Part shown: one piece after another, positions 1-7,190 of the stretch
Layout: every line of letters begins with the position of its first letter
Numbering within the stretch: position 1 is the first letter of the stretch
Origin: Methanobacteriota archaeon
GTDB lineage: Archaea > Thermoplasmatota > Poseidoniia > Poseidoniales > Poseidoniaceae
DNA length: 11,512 nucleotides
Direction of reading: 5' to 3'
NCBI GenBank assembly: GCA_002707335.2
Contig: PAMN02000063.1
Span: forward strand, 46,367 to 57,878
The notes under the pieces: model-generated
What the model was told of the DNA's origin: nothing
The model's database searches: none
The model's input: the letters and a program-made list of their open reading frames with translations, nothing else
Program-made: the position numbers and the translations under genes

Positions 1-686
1 TCATCCCAAGTGTCAACAGCCGCTCTAGATGCTCCAACGGCCGCCCCCAATACATCTGCTACTTTCTCTAGGTGGCTGAAGTTATCAGGACTTCCCATGC
101 CTCTTCCTCCAGAGATGATGATGTTGGCTTCTGATACATCAAGTCTTGATGATGCTCTAGCAATTACATCTTGCACTGCAGTAGCAACATCTCCGGATTG
201 ATCCACAACTGAAACATCAGAGGCTGCTGAGTTAGCACTTGCAAATACATTTGCTCTGATTGAAATAGCAACATCACCACTAACCGAGACGGTCTGCATG
301 GCTTTTCCTGAATAAATAGGGCTAGTCAGATTATTACCACTTATACCTACTACGTCTTGAACTACTGATATGTTTCTTCTTGCAGCTAATCTAGCCACGA
401 GATCTTTTGATTGTGGTGTTGCTGCTGCAAATATTACTCCGTTTGGAGCAGCGGCGTCGATTGCTTGAGTCCATGAAGACGCGTCGTAGTTAGAGAAACA
501 GTCACCTTTGACTGCGATTATTCTAGAAGCTCCCTCGTATCCTGCATTATCTGCAATTGATGAATCTGAACAAGGAACAACAACGACTGGGTTTGTTCCC
601 ATGTTTATTGCGGCAGTTACTAATTCTCCAGTTACTGGAGATACATTTCCGTTACTTACTTCTGCGATTACTATACTTTCACTCAT
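1..686 (-). CDS. etfA: Electron transfer flavoprotein alpha subunit, 3' end outside window
   Basis: EtfA pairs with EtfB to form the soluble flavoprotein that takes electrons from acyl-CoA dehydrogenases and passes them to ETF:quinone oxidoreductase. The first 228 residues are visible. The N-terminal domain (about 1-180) opens with MSESIVIAEV. The start of the FAD-binding C-terminal domain carries the family hallmark ISGGRGMGSPDNF at 191-203, then LGAAVGASRAAVD at 213-225. The rest of the FAD domain (usually about 90 more residues) lies beyond the left edge, so this is a partial gene, not a broken one. The start ATG at 686-684 sits 9 bp after the etfB stop and has a GAGGTG ribosome binding site 5 nt upstream, which overlaps that stop codon. 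Co-translation with etfB is likely. Which ETF subgroup it belongs to cannot be told from the visible part. Confidence 0.95.
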   Translation of the reverse strand, partial: MSESIVIAEVSNGNVSPVTGELVTAAINMGTNPVVVVPCSDSSIADNAGYEGASRIIAVKGDCFSNYDASSWTQAIDAAAPNGVIFAAATPQSKDLVARLAARRNISVVQDVVGISGNNLTSPIYSGKAMQTVSVSGDVAISIRANVFASANSAASDVSVVDQSGDVATAVQDVIARASSRLDVSEANIIISGGRGMGSPDNFSHLEKVADVLGAAVGASRAAVDTWD

Positions 687-691
687 GTTTA

Positions 692-697
692 CACCTC
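692..697 (-). promoter_or_regulatory. Ribosome binding site of etfA, overlapping the etfB stop
   Basis: On the minus strand GAGGTG lies at 697-692, 5 nt before the etfA ATG at 686. Its first two bases are the last two of the etfB TGA stop (698-696). This fits the anti-Shine-Dalgarno end of archaeal 16S rRNA and suggests that ribosomes finishing etfB re-initiate on etfA. Confidence 0.7.
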
Positions 698-1439
698 AGA
701 TTACATTTGCTTCATCACGTAGCAGTTTAGCTACTTCTTCAGCGGATCCTCCTCCACTGTATTTCTTTCCTTCAGGCTTTGCTGGAGGAGGAGTTTGATT
801 GACAATTTGAATTGTCGAGGATGGAGCGGAAACACTCATCAAGTTGACTTGCGCTCTTTTTGCCATCATTATCCCTTTTACATTCGGTTTGCGTACTTTC
901 AGACTACCCTTGTCGCAAGAAATAACTGCGTTACCAGGTACTGAAATTATTGCAGTCCCTTTTTCAGATGGTGAGTGAACAGTAACTCCTGCCGAAAAGT
1001 CAGTATTAATAATGTTAGAAACACTTGCCCAACCTAGTTTTTCTGCAACACCCGGCCCAGTTGATCCAGCACCAGTATCTGCTGCTGTTTTGCCACAATA
1101 TACAACTTCTGCACCAAGTTCAGTTACTGCATTTGAAAGTGCAGTTTGAATTGCATTCGAGTCAAGTTCGCCCCAAGAATCATCCCAAACTCTAACGATT
1201 TCATCAACGCCAATGGCTTTAGCATCTTTCAGAACTTTATCTGCTTCAGCAGGTCCCAATGTTACAGCAGTGACGCTTCCTCCGGCGGCTTCTTTGTGCT
1301 GTAGAGCGGTTTCAATAGCAAACTCATCATATGGGCTAATTACCCATTTAACAGCGGATAAATCCACTCTGTCTCCACTAACAACAATTCTAGCATTCGT
1401 ATCAGGAACGCGCTTAACCAGTACCACGATATTAGGCAT
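696..1439 (-). CDS. etfB: Electron transfer flavoprotein beta subunit
   Basis: EtfB is the AMP-binding partner of EtfA and docks the acyl-CoA dehydrogenases. The 247-residue product is of normal length. It begins MPNIVVLVKRVPDT, has the SPYDEFAIETAL segment at 35-46, a nucleotide-binding loop CGKTAADTGAGSTGPG at 115-130, and the EtfB signature region KVRKPNVKGIMMAKR at 181-195. A Pro/Lys-rich C-terminal stretch ends in the usual helix AKLLRDEANVI. An upstream in-frame ATG at 1451 would add four residues, but it lies within the sequence giving GGTGA (1449-1445), which sits 5 nt before the ATG at 1439; the downstream start is therefore chosen. The gene follows tyrS by 66 bp and precedes etfA by 9 bp. 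A likely client dehydrogenase, gcdH, is encoded about 3 kb away on the other strand. Confidence 0.95.
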   Translation of the reverse strand: MPNIVVLVKRVPDTNARIVVSGDRVDLSAVKWVISPYDEFAIETALQHKEAAGGSVTAVTLGPAEADKVLKDAKAIGVDEIVRVWDDSWGELDSNAIQTALSNAVTELGAEVVYCGKTAADTGAGSTGPGVAEKLGWASVSNIINTDFSAGVTVHSPSEKGTAIISVPGNAVISCDKGSLKVRKPNVKGIMMAKRAQVNLMSVSAPSSTIQIVNQTPPPAKPEGKKYSGGGSAEEVAKLLRDEANVI

Positions 1440-1444
1440 CTTAT

Positions 1445-1449
1445 TCACC
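1445..1449 (-). promoter_or_regulatory. Ribosome binding site that decides the etfB start
   Basis: GGTGA at 1449-1445 on the minus strand is 5 nt before the ATG at 1439. The alternative ATG at 1451-1449 runs into this motif and has no comparable motif of its own just upstream. The motif and spacing match those of tyrS. Confidence 0.65.
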
Positions 1450-1505
1450 ATAGTCCCATTGGGGTTACCACCGCCACAGAAAGGCCGTTCATGAACCTTG
1501 TCTAA

Positions 1506-2630
1506 TCATTTAGTGAGCTCATTCACGCGCTCTAAAGTTTCTGGTTTATTTTCAAAGTGCTTTGTTACAGCATTTAATCCCCTCGAAAGGCCGTTTGCAA
1601 CAGCCATTTTTGCATCAAAAGGATGTATTTTACCGCTTGCAATTGCTTGTTTTATAGAATCTAAGTCATTCCAGGTGGATGGTTCTCCGTATTCCGGTTT
1701 TGGAGTAATCACGAGTTCTCCAAGTTCTGGTAAAATTATGTGCTGTATTAACTCATAAACCGGTGAATCCTGATTTTCAGGATCAAGATATGCTTTCCTC
1801 ATCTTTTTAGATAATTTCTTTTCAGTGTCATGAAGCAATATAGCTCCATTAGGATCGGATTTGCTCATTTTGTGGTCAAAAGATTCCATCCTAGCACCTG
1901 TAGATTTCAGTCCTGAAATGATTGGAGTGTGTAAACATGTAGCTTTGTACCAATTCCATCTATCTGCCACATCTCTCATGTACATGTGAGCCTTTCTTTG
2001 ATCCATTCCTCCTATTGCGACATCAATATTCATCTCAAATATGTCTGCAGCCTGGAGGGCTGGGTAAAAGAATCTTGATAAGTCTCCGTCTGAAGAATCT
2101 TCGCTCCTACCCATAATAGAAAAGGTTCTGCGAACTCTTGCCAGGCTCATATTTTTTGAACATCGCAAGACTCTTGCCCAATAATCGCCAGATTCCATTA
2201 TGCTGGATGCCCATACAAATCTTAATTCACCAGGGCCTTCTCCTTCAGGCGGATAATCCAAAAGCGCTCTGAAAGTTTCTTCCATGTATCTCGCAGTGAG
2301 TTGGATGTCCTCCATTTTACCATTGAACTTGTCATTAACCCAAGCATGCCAATCTGCTAAGAAAATGAGTACATTCGCTTTTGCTTCAATCATTCTTTTT
2401 AGCTGTAAAGACAGAACTTTCCAACCAATATGTGCCTTTCCAGATGGTTCAAACCCAACATAGCATCGAATTATGCCGTCACCACCAGCAGATGTATTAT
2501 CTGCTAAACAATTGACTAAGTGGCCTATGCCAACAGATTCATCAACACTTCCAATCATAAGGTTCAATCTTTCTAGAGACTCATTGTCGAGTTCTGCAAC
2601 ACGTGGGCAACGCTCGACGAGACTATCCAT
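1506..2630 (-). CDS. tyrS: Tyrosyl-tRNA synthetase, archaeal type
   Basis: A class I aminoacyl-tRNA synthetase that charges tRNA-Tyr in the cytoplasm. The 374-residue product has the Rossmann catalytic core with CYVGFEPSGKAHIGW at 56-70, where HIGW stands for the HIGH motif. The tyrosine-pocket region RFFYPALQAADIF (186-198) is followed by IGGMDQRKAHM at 206-216, a stretch typical of archaeal/eukaryotic TyrRS. HKMSKSDPNGAI at 253-264 is the KMSKS loop. It is longer than the roughly 300-residue methanogen enzymes, with extra sequence at both ends. The start is set at ATG 2630 because GGTGA lies 5 nt upstream; the GTG at 2639, three codons earlier, is part of that motif. It follows the DUF5611-like gene closely (stop at 2640-2642) and precedes etfB. 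TrpRS was considered, but the GGMDQRK block and YVGFEPSGK favour TyrRS. Confidence 0.93.
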   Translation of the reverse strand: MDSLVERCPRVAELDNESLERLNLMIGSVDESVGIGHLVNCLADNTSAGGDGIIRCYVGFEPSGKAHIGWKVLSLQLKRMIEAKANVLIFLADWHAWVNDKFNGKMEDIQLTARYMEETFRALLDYPPEGEGPGELRFVWASSIMESGDYWARVLRCSKNMSLARVRRTFSIMGRSEDSSDGDLSRFFYPALQAADIFEMNIDVAIGGMDQRKAHMYMRDVADRWNWYKATCLHTPIISGLKSTGARMESFDHKMSKSDPNGAILLHDTEKKLSKKMRKAYLDPENQDSPVYELIQHIILPELGELVITPKPEYGEPSTWNDLDSIKQAIASGKIHPFDAKMAVANGLSRGLNAVTKHFENKPETLERVNELTK

Positions 2631-2635
2631 TTCTT

Positions 2636-2640
2636 TCACC
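2636..2640 (-). promoter_or_regulatory. Ribosome binding site of tyrS, touching the upstream stop codon
   Basis: GGTGA at 2640-2636 on the minus strand lies 5 nt before the tyrS ATG at 2630. Its first G is also the last base of the TAG stop of the upstream gene (2642-2640). This suggests translational coupling and rejects the GTG at 2639 as the start. Confidence 0.65.
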
Positions 2641-3170
2641 TAGTTGAATAATTTATTCAATTTCTCAGACAATGATAACGCCCTAGTGCCGTTTCCTTCA
2701 TCGAGTTTTTGTTGAATCTGTGAGATTAAATCTTCAGCTTGTTCTTTTTGTTCATCGGTAACATTGTTACTAATTTCCATAAATTTTAGAGCCATGTTGA
2801 TTGCAGATTTAGATTTAGATATTTTCTTACCTGCTTCTTTTGCTTTGTCTCCTCTCTGTTTTCCGTTATATCCAGTTGTCTGATCCAAGAAAGTTGACCA
2901 TCTCTTACGGGACTCCATTGCCTTTTCTCTACCACCATCTTTGGACAGATAATCAGACAAATCTTTTCCACTAACTTGTTCGACGTCAACCTTTAACTTG
3001 CCTTCAGCAGTATATACTCCAGATACTTTAGTCATGATTCCAAATGACGCAGTAAAGTTACCATCTGCATCAACTTCTACACTATCAAAAAATTCTGTTG
3101 CTAATTTTGCTAATCCGGCGTTTCCACCAATAGATTTCATTACTCCACGCTTGACTTCAAATGTCTCCAT
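2640..3170 (-). CDS. DUF5611-like archaeal protein of unknown function
   Basis: A 176-residue soluble protein with no signal peptide or membrane segment. Residues 1-110 read like the archaeal DUF5611 family: an N-terminal FEVKRG segment, a beta-rich part around 38-66 (DGNFTASFGIMTKVSGVY, then GKLKVDVE), and a Lys/Arg-rich block TTGYNGKQRGDKAKEAGKK at 98-116. This family call is from memory of the pattern and is moderate. Residues 117-176 are charged and mostly helical, with heptad-like spacing (MALKFMEISNNV, then DLISQIQQKLDE) that could form a short coiled coil; this looks like an addition to the family core. It is the first gene of the probable operon with tyrS, etfB and etfA. The ATG at 3170 was chosen because the protein pattern begins there; another ATG at 3174 is out of frame. 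Biochemical function is unknown. Confidence 0.8.
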   Translation of the reverse strand: METFEVKRGVMKSIGGNAGLAKLATEFFDSVEVDADGNFTASFGIMTKVSGVYTAEGKLKVDVEQVSGKDLSDYLSKDGGREKAMESRKRWSTFLDQTTGYNGKQRGDKAKEAGKKISKSKSAINMALKFMEISNNVTDEQKEQAEDLISQIQQKLDEGNGTRALSLSEKLNKLFN

Positions 3171-3242
3171 ACATTTGCCTGAAATAAATGGGAAATAAGT
3201 TCTCCCGTCAATAGTGGTTTTTTTGCGGGGGCTTTTTGGCTA
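3171..3242. promoter_or_regulatory. Divergent promoter region between the tyrS-etf operon and the beta-propeller gene
   Basis: This 72-bp gap must hold start signals for both directions. On the minus strand an AT-rich box CTTATTTC at about 3198-3191 lies about 25 nt before the ATG at 3170, the spacing expected for an archaeal TATA box of a nearly leaderless transcript. On the plus strand the gap ends in a T-tract, a G-run (3225-3231) and another T-tract just before the ATG at 3243; no clear ribosome binding site is visible there. The elements are read by eye. Confidence 0.4.
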
Positions 3243-4436
3243 ATGTCCCCTCGCCGGACTATGCGCAGAATTGCAATTTTGTTATTTGTAATTCTGACTA
3301 TTCCTCTTCTTGTTGTTGCATCTCCAGATTCAACGGTTGAAATAAAATATGAAAGGAAAATCGCAAATATGGATATCGGAATAAATGGTGGTGCTGTTTC
3401 TCCACTTGGAGAAACCGTTCTTCTCTTTGGAGCCGATGGATATGCGCATCTAATTTCAGCTGAAAGGGCAGAAAATTACGATTTAGATGTAAGCCTTGAA
3501 AATGAAACCACTGAACATCTTCACGCAGCATCTTGGCATCCTGCTGGTAAAAGCGCACTAATTGTCGGAGAATCAGGAGTCGTACTGAGATATAATTCAA
3601 CTAATTACGGACTTTCTGAAGCAGAGGGTTCGTTTGCTGTAAGCGGTAAAGATATACGAGCAGTTCAATTCACTCCAGGTTCTTCAGTGGCTTACTTAGG
3701 AACAGATGATGGACAAATATGGAAATATTACGCTGATACATTTGAGATGATAAACAATGAAGCAACTTCAAGAATAACAGATATTTCCTGTATGAAAAAT
3801 GAAAATATCTGTTTAGTATCTACTGTTAGTGACGGAATTGCAGTAATCGATCAAGCAGACACAGTTACTTGGCTTTCAAATACTAGATTTGATACATGGA
3901 TTGGGCTAAGTTGCGCAGATCCATTTATGACTTCTTGCACTGCATTTGCAAGCGGTAAGAAGACTGCAGAGATTGATGTAGATACTCAAGATTCAGAAAA
4001 ATCAAGTATCGGTGAAATCACAATTATTGGCGAATTGGAGGGTGATTTTGTTGCAGTTGATGAAGGCCATGATTCTTCAACAATAGTTGGAGCTGGCCCA
4101 ATGTCACTATTGAGATATACTCAGTACACTCAAAAATCGTTCTTGATGTTTTCAAATAAAGATGCAACAGATTCTGATGTTTATCTTGGAGGGGATAGTT
4201 ATGGATTCGCATGGGAGAATTCCAAGAATTCGGGATTCTTGGTCACATCATATGGTAGAGTAGTATCGTTTTCTCCTGCGGAGGAAGAAACAGCCGGATT
4301 TGTACCCGGCATAGTGATATTTTTGATTGCGATTAGCGTCCCAGGTGTCTTTATTGGAATGATTTATTGGAATAGTCCGTGGTTACAAAAGAAGTATGCA
4401 CAGTTGTTTAAACGAAATAAATCGAGTAAGAAATAA
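3243..4436 (+). CDS. Exported beta-propeller-like protein with C-terminal membrane anchor
   Basis: The product has 397 residues. It starts with a basic stretch and a hydrophobic signal segment (about 9-26, IAILLFVILTIPLLVVAS) with a plausible cleavage after the Ser near 27. Residues 30-345 show repeated beta-strand blade-like segments: SPLGETVLLFGADGYAHLIS (53-72), then AASWHPAGKSALIVGESG, then VQFTPGSSVAYLGTDDGQIWKY, in the style of WD40/YVTN or quinoprotein propellers. Four cysteines at 183, 190, 224 and 232 are spaced as two close pairs and might form disulfides outside the cell. A single membrane helix (about 353-376) is followed by a short basic tail ending in KRNKSSKK, so the bulk of the protein should face outward. 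The start could also be the ATG at 3261, which gives MRRIAILLF and an equally good signal peptide. It precedes gcdH by 39 bp. No enzyme motif is seen; a sensing, binding or scaffold role is only a guess. Confidence 0.8.
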   Translation: MSPRRTMRRIAILLFVILTIPLLVVASPDSTVEIKYERKIANMDIGINGGAVSPLGETVLLFGADGYAHLISAERAENYDLDVSLENETTEHLHAASWHPAGKSALIVGESGVVLRYNSTNYGLSEAEGSFAVSGKDIRAVQFTPGSSVAYLGTDDGQIWKYYADTFEMINNEATSRITDISCMKNENICLVSTVSDGIAVIDQADTVTWLSNTRFDTWIGLSCADPFMTSCTAFASGKKTAEIDVDTQDSEKSSIGEITIIGELEGDFVAVDEGHDSSTIVGAGPMSLLRYTQYTQKSFLMFSNKDATDSDVYLGGDSYGFAWENSKNSGFLVTSYGRVVSFSPAEEETAGFVPGIVIFLIAISVPGVFIGMIYWNSPWLQKKYAQLFKRNKSSKK

Positions 4437-4475
4437 TAGATAACATTCATTTGATTAAGCCATTCCCCCCGTACC

Positions 4476-5651
4476 ATGGAACCGTTTGAAGGCGTCGACT
4501 TTTACGACATCGAATCGCTTCTTACTGAAGAAGAGATAATGATTAGAGATATGGTCAGAGACTGGGTAGATGAAGAAGTTCTGCCTAAGATTGAAAAAGC
4601 ATGTGAAGAAGGTGTATTCCTTGATGAATGGCGTGTAGCTCTAGGTGAAATGGGTGTACTGGGTGCTCCTCTGAAAGGTTATGGCTGTCCAGGTTTATCC
4701 TATGTCGCATATGGTTTAATCTGCCAAGAATTAGAACGTGGAGATTCAGGATTGCGTTCCTTTGCCAGCGTTCAAGGTTCTTTAGCAATGTACCCGATTT
4801 GGGATTTCGGAAGTGAAGAGCAAAAAGAACACTATCTTCCAAAGATGACCTCCGGCGAATGGATTGGATGCTTTGGACTTACTGAACCAGATTATGGTTC
4901 AAATCCCGGTGATATGATTACTAAAGCAGAAGATATGGGCGATCACTACCTTTTGAACGGTGCAAAAATGTGGATTACTAATGGTACAATTGCTGACTTG
5001 GCTATTGTATGGGCTAAACTTGACGGAGTTATTAGAGGATTTATCGTAGAAAAAGACGATGAAGGTTTCAGCGCTCCAGAGATGAAAGGAAAACATTCTC
5101 TGAAAGCAAGTGTAACCAGTGAACTGGTTTTCCAAGATTGTAAAATTCCAAAAGATAGAATTCTACCTGGTGTGAAGGGACTAAGAGGTCCATTTTCATG
5201 TTTGAATAATGCAAGGTTCGGTATATCATGGGGAGCATTAGGTGCTGCAATGTCTTGTTTCCATTCAGCAAAAACCTACGCACTTTCAAGAATCCAATTC
5301 GGAGTTCCTATCGCTTCTTATCAACTTGTTCAAAACAAGTTGGCTTGGATGCTAAGAGAGATTACCAAAGGACAATTACTAGCATATCATCTTGGTAAAA
5401 AGAAGGACGATGGCACCTGGTTCAATGAACAAATAAGCCTGGCAAAAATGAATAACGTGGATATTGCGTTAGAAATAGCGAGAGTTGCTAGAGATATACA
5501 CGGAGCCAATGGTATTCTTGATGAATATCCAGTCATGAGGCACATGGCTAACCTTGAGTCAGTCAAGACATATGAGGGTACACATGATATCCACAATTTG
5601 ATTCTAGGCAGATACATTACTGGAATCCAATCATTTACGCGAAATTCGTGA
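4476..5651 (+). CDS. gcdH: Glutaryl-CoA dehydrogenase (acyl-CoA dehydrogenase family)
   Basis: A FAD enzyme that oxidises and decarboxylates glutaryl-CoA to crotonyl-CoA and CO2, handing electrons to ETF, in lysine, tryptophan or aromatic breakdown. The 391-residue length is typical. Features shared with known GCDHs, beyond general acyl-CoA dehydrogenases, are KGYGCPGLSYVAYGL at 67-81, ELERGDSGLRSFASVQGSL at 85-103 (Arg94 and Ser95 match the residues that bind the glutaryl carboxylate), and GCFGLTEPDYGSNPG at 131-145. The FAD-contact region RIQFGVPIASYQLVQ is at 272-286, and TYEGTHDIHNLILGR at 365-379 contains the catalytic Glu367. Nothing is truncated. It follows the beta-propeller gene by 39 bp, possibly in one transcript, and converges on the hydrolase gene with a 1-nt gap. 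EtfBA on the left side of the window is its natural electron acceptor. Confidence 0.94.
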   Translation: MEPFEGVDFYDIESLLTEEEIMIRDMVRDWVDEEVLPKIEKACEEGVFLDEWRVALGEMGVLGAPLKGYGCPGLSYVAYGLICQELERGDSGLRSFASVQGSLAMYPIWDFGSEEQKEHYLPKMTSGEWIGCFGLTEPDYGSNPGDMITKAEDMGDHYLLNGAKMWITNGTIADLAIVWAKLDGVIRGFIVEKDDEGFSAPEMKGKHSLKASVTSELVFQDCKIPKDRILPGVKGLRGPFSCLNNARFGISWGALGAAMSCFHSAKTYALSRIQFGVPIASYQLVQNKLAWMLREITKGQLLAYHLGKKKDDGTWFNEQISLAKMNNVDIALEIARVARDIHGANGILDEYPVMRHMANLESVKTYEGTHDIHNLILGRYITGIQSFTRNS

Positions 5652-5652
5652 T

Positions 5653-7176
5653 TCATGGACCAGTCCAAGTACTGCAATACTTGAATTGTGAACTGTTAAT
5701 GGCGTTGTCATAGATATCAATTTGCTTTACAGATTTACCATCTGACCACTCGCCCATATATCTCGCATCATCATTATTCTGTAATGTTCCAAAAGCTAAG
5801 TCTGCATTATATGTATCATTATTCGCCATCGAAAACAACCAATCTCCTTGACTAACAACTCTGCGATAAAATCCCCAATCTGCTAATGTATCGTGTGTTT
5901 CTGTTGCTTGTAAGTAATGACTTGCAACAAGTCTTGGAAATCCATGCCTATCACTTGGAATCTCTAAAAGAAGCGCCTTTGGACCTAATAATTGTTGGTG
6001 ATGTACTCCAAAACAGTCTGAAACACTCATGTCGTCCTCACTAACTGCAACATGAGCTACAAAATTCTCAGGAATTAAGCTAAGATCTACCTGTAAATCT
6101 TCTTGGACAGGTCTAGCATATGGTGCTTCGAGATCCACTACTAATGAATCTGAACCCCATCCTTTCTCTAATGCCCAATCCAGAACAATAAATGAATATC
6201 CTGCACCCAAACTATGTCCTCCGACAAGTAAGAAGTCAGTGTTGACCTTTCCATCAATCAATTCTTCTAGATACTCTAGTGCTGAATATATCGCAACAGT
6301 TCTTGGCACGTGGAACGGATGATTTGACATTCCATCCTCCTCATGCAACACATATGTGTCGTGTCCATCAGGCCAAACGTCAGACGGGTATTGGATATAT
6401 GCTACAGATATTCCTCTGCTTGCAAGGGTTTCTACCCAGTCGGTATAAGATGAATATCCCGGATTAGCAAAACCATGAAGAATAATTGCTAACGGAATTT
6501 CTTTGTTCGAATCTACTTCAGGCTGTGCCAAATAAATGGAGAAATCAATGTCTCCTTCAATTTCTCCCCTTATCTTCTGGACTTCTTCAGGCATAGGATA
6601 TTCATACCTTGTTAACTCTATAGAATAATTGCTAGAGGGTAAATCAATTTCAGGAGGATGGGGGGCGAGTCCGGATATTGCCTGTAGCCCAGGTGTAATT
6701 AGGAATATTGCGAATATTACCAAAATATAATTACAAATTATTGAAAATCTTTTCTTATTTGATTTCAATATATTTTTTGGAATACCATATATCTTGAAAG
6801 ATAGTATAAGGATAAGAAATCCATAAAGAGTGGGTAAAAGAACAAAGGCTCCTCTCATATATGCCATGTCCAAGAGCTTGAAAACCACAAGTAATCCAAA
6901 CACTAAGCCAACAGAAAAAGTTGCTAACATAATAGAAACTGGGTTCTCAGATCTGTTGTATACTAATGCTGTTAAAGTTAGAATAATAGTCAAAGCAAAC
7001 ACTAAACTTCTATTTTCTCGTAAGTAAAGAGTAAGTTCCAGTGTTCTAATTGCCATAGGCCAGAAGGCACCTCCCAAATCATCACCGAGTAGTAACAGAA
7101 TTATCGGCTCAATAAAGGCAATAACAAATCCTGCAACTGCAATGATTGCAAAGTACTTACTTTTGGGCATTTCCAT
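5653..7176 (-). CDS. Five-helix membrane protein fused to an alpha/beta hydrolase domain
   Basis: The 507-residue product has two parts. Residues 1-170 hold five predicted membrane helices (about 10-31, 57-74, 81-103, 110-127 and 146-166). A linker leads to an alpha/beta hydrolase domain from about 210. There the oxyanion segment LAIILHGF is at 229-236, the nucleophile elbow GGHSLGAGY at 319-327 (Ser322), a candidate acid SEDD near 379-382, and a candidate histidine at SDRHGFP (His411). The catalytic set therefore looks complete, which points to an esterase, lipase or acyltransferase-like enzyme, but the substrate is unknown. Two starts compete: a TTG at 7194 overlapping the previous stop, and the ATG at 7176 with AGGTG 8 nt upstream, which is chosen. 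It is the last gene of a probable operon with two squalene/phytoene synthases, so a lipid or isoprenoid-ester substrate is an attractive but untested idea. Confidence 0.85.
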   Translation of the reverse strand: MEMPKSKYFAIIAVAGFVIAFIEPIILLLLGDDLGGAFWPMAIRTLELTLYLRENRSLVFALTIILTLTALVYNRSENPVSIMLATFSVGLVFGLLVVFKLLDMAYMRGAFVLLPTLYGFLILILSFKIYGIPKNILKSNKKRFSIICNYILVIFAIFLITPGLQAISGLAPHPPEIDLPSSNYSIELTRYEYPMPEEVQKIRGEIEGDIDFSIYLAQPEVDSNKEIPLAIILHGFANPGYSSYTDWVETLASRGISVAYIQYPSDVWPDGHDTYVLHEEDGMSNHPFHVPRTVAIYSALEYLEELIDGKVNTDFLLVGGHSLGAGYSFIVLDWALEKGWGSDSLVVDLEAPYARPVQEDLQVDLSLIPENFVAHVAVSEDDMSVSDCFGVHHQQLLGPKALLLEIPSDRHGFPRLVASHYLQATETHDTLADWGFYRRVVSQGDWLFSMANNDTYNADLAFGTLQNNDDARYMGEWSDGKSVKQIDIYDNAINSSQFKYCSTWTGP

Positions 7177-7184
7177 GCCATCAA

Positions 7185-7189
7185 CACCT
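7185..7189 (-). promoter_or_regulatory. Ribosome binding site of the membrane hydrolase gene
   Basis: AGGTG at 7189-7185 on the minus strand falls between the synthase stop (7193-7191) and the ATG at 7176, with an 8-nt spacer. An ATG at 7182, 2 nt after the motif, is out of frame. The site favours ATG 7176 over the TTG at 7194. Confidence 0.5.
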
Positions 7190-7190
7190 A

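Noticed and set aside
1487..1496. 10-bp palindrome GTTCATGAAC between tyrS and etfB
   Set aside because: A perfect but isolated short palindrome; no second copy or nearby promoter element supports an operator or terminator role.
1506..2630. Tryptophanyl- rather than tyrosyl-tRNA synthetase
   Set aside because: The GGMDQRKAHM block and YVGFEPSGKAHIGW pattern fit archaeal TyrRS better, and the tyrosine-pocket region is in the expected place.
5387..5677. A 96-codon minus-strand open frame opposite the end of gcdH
   Set aside because: Antisense shadow of a strongly conserved gene; it has no family pattern and overlaps the hydrolase start region only by chance of frame.
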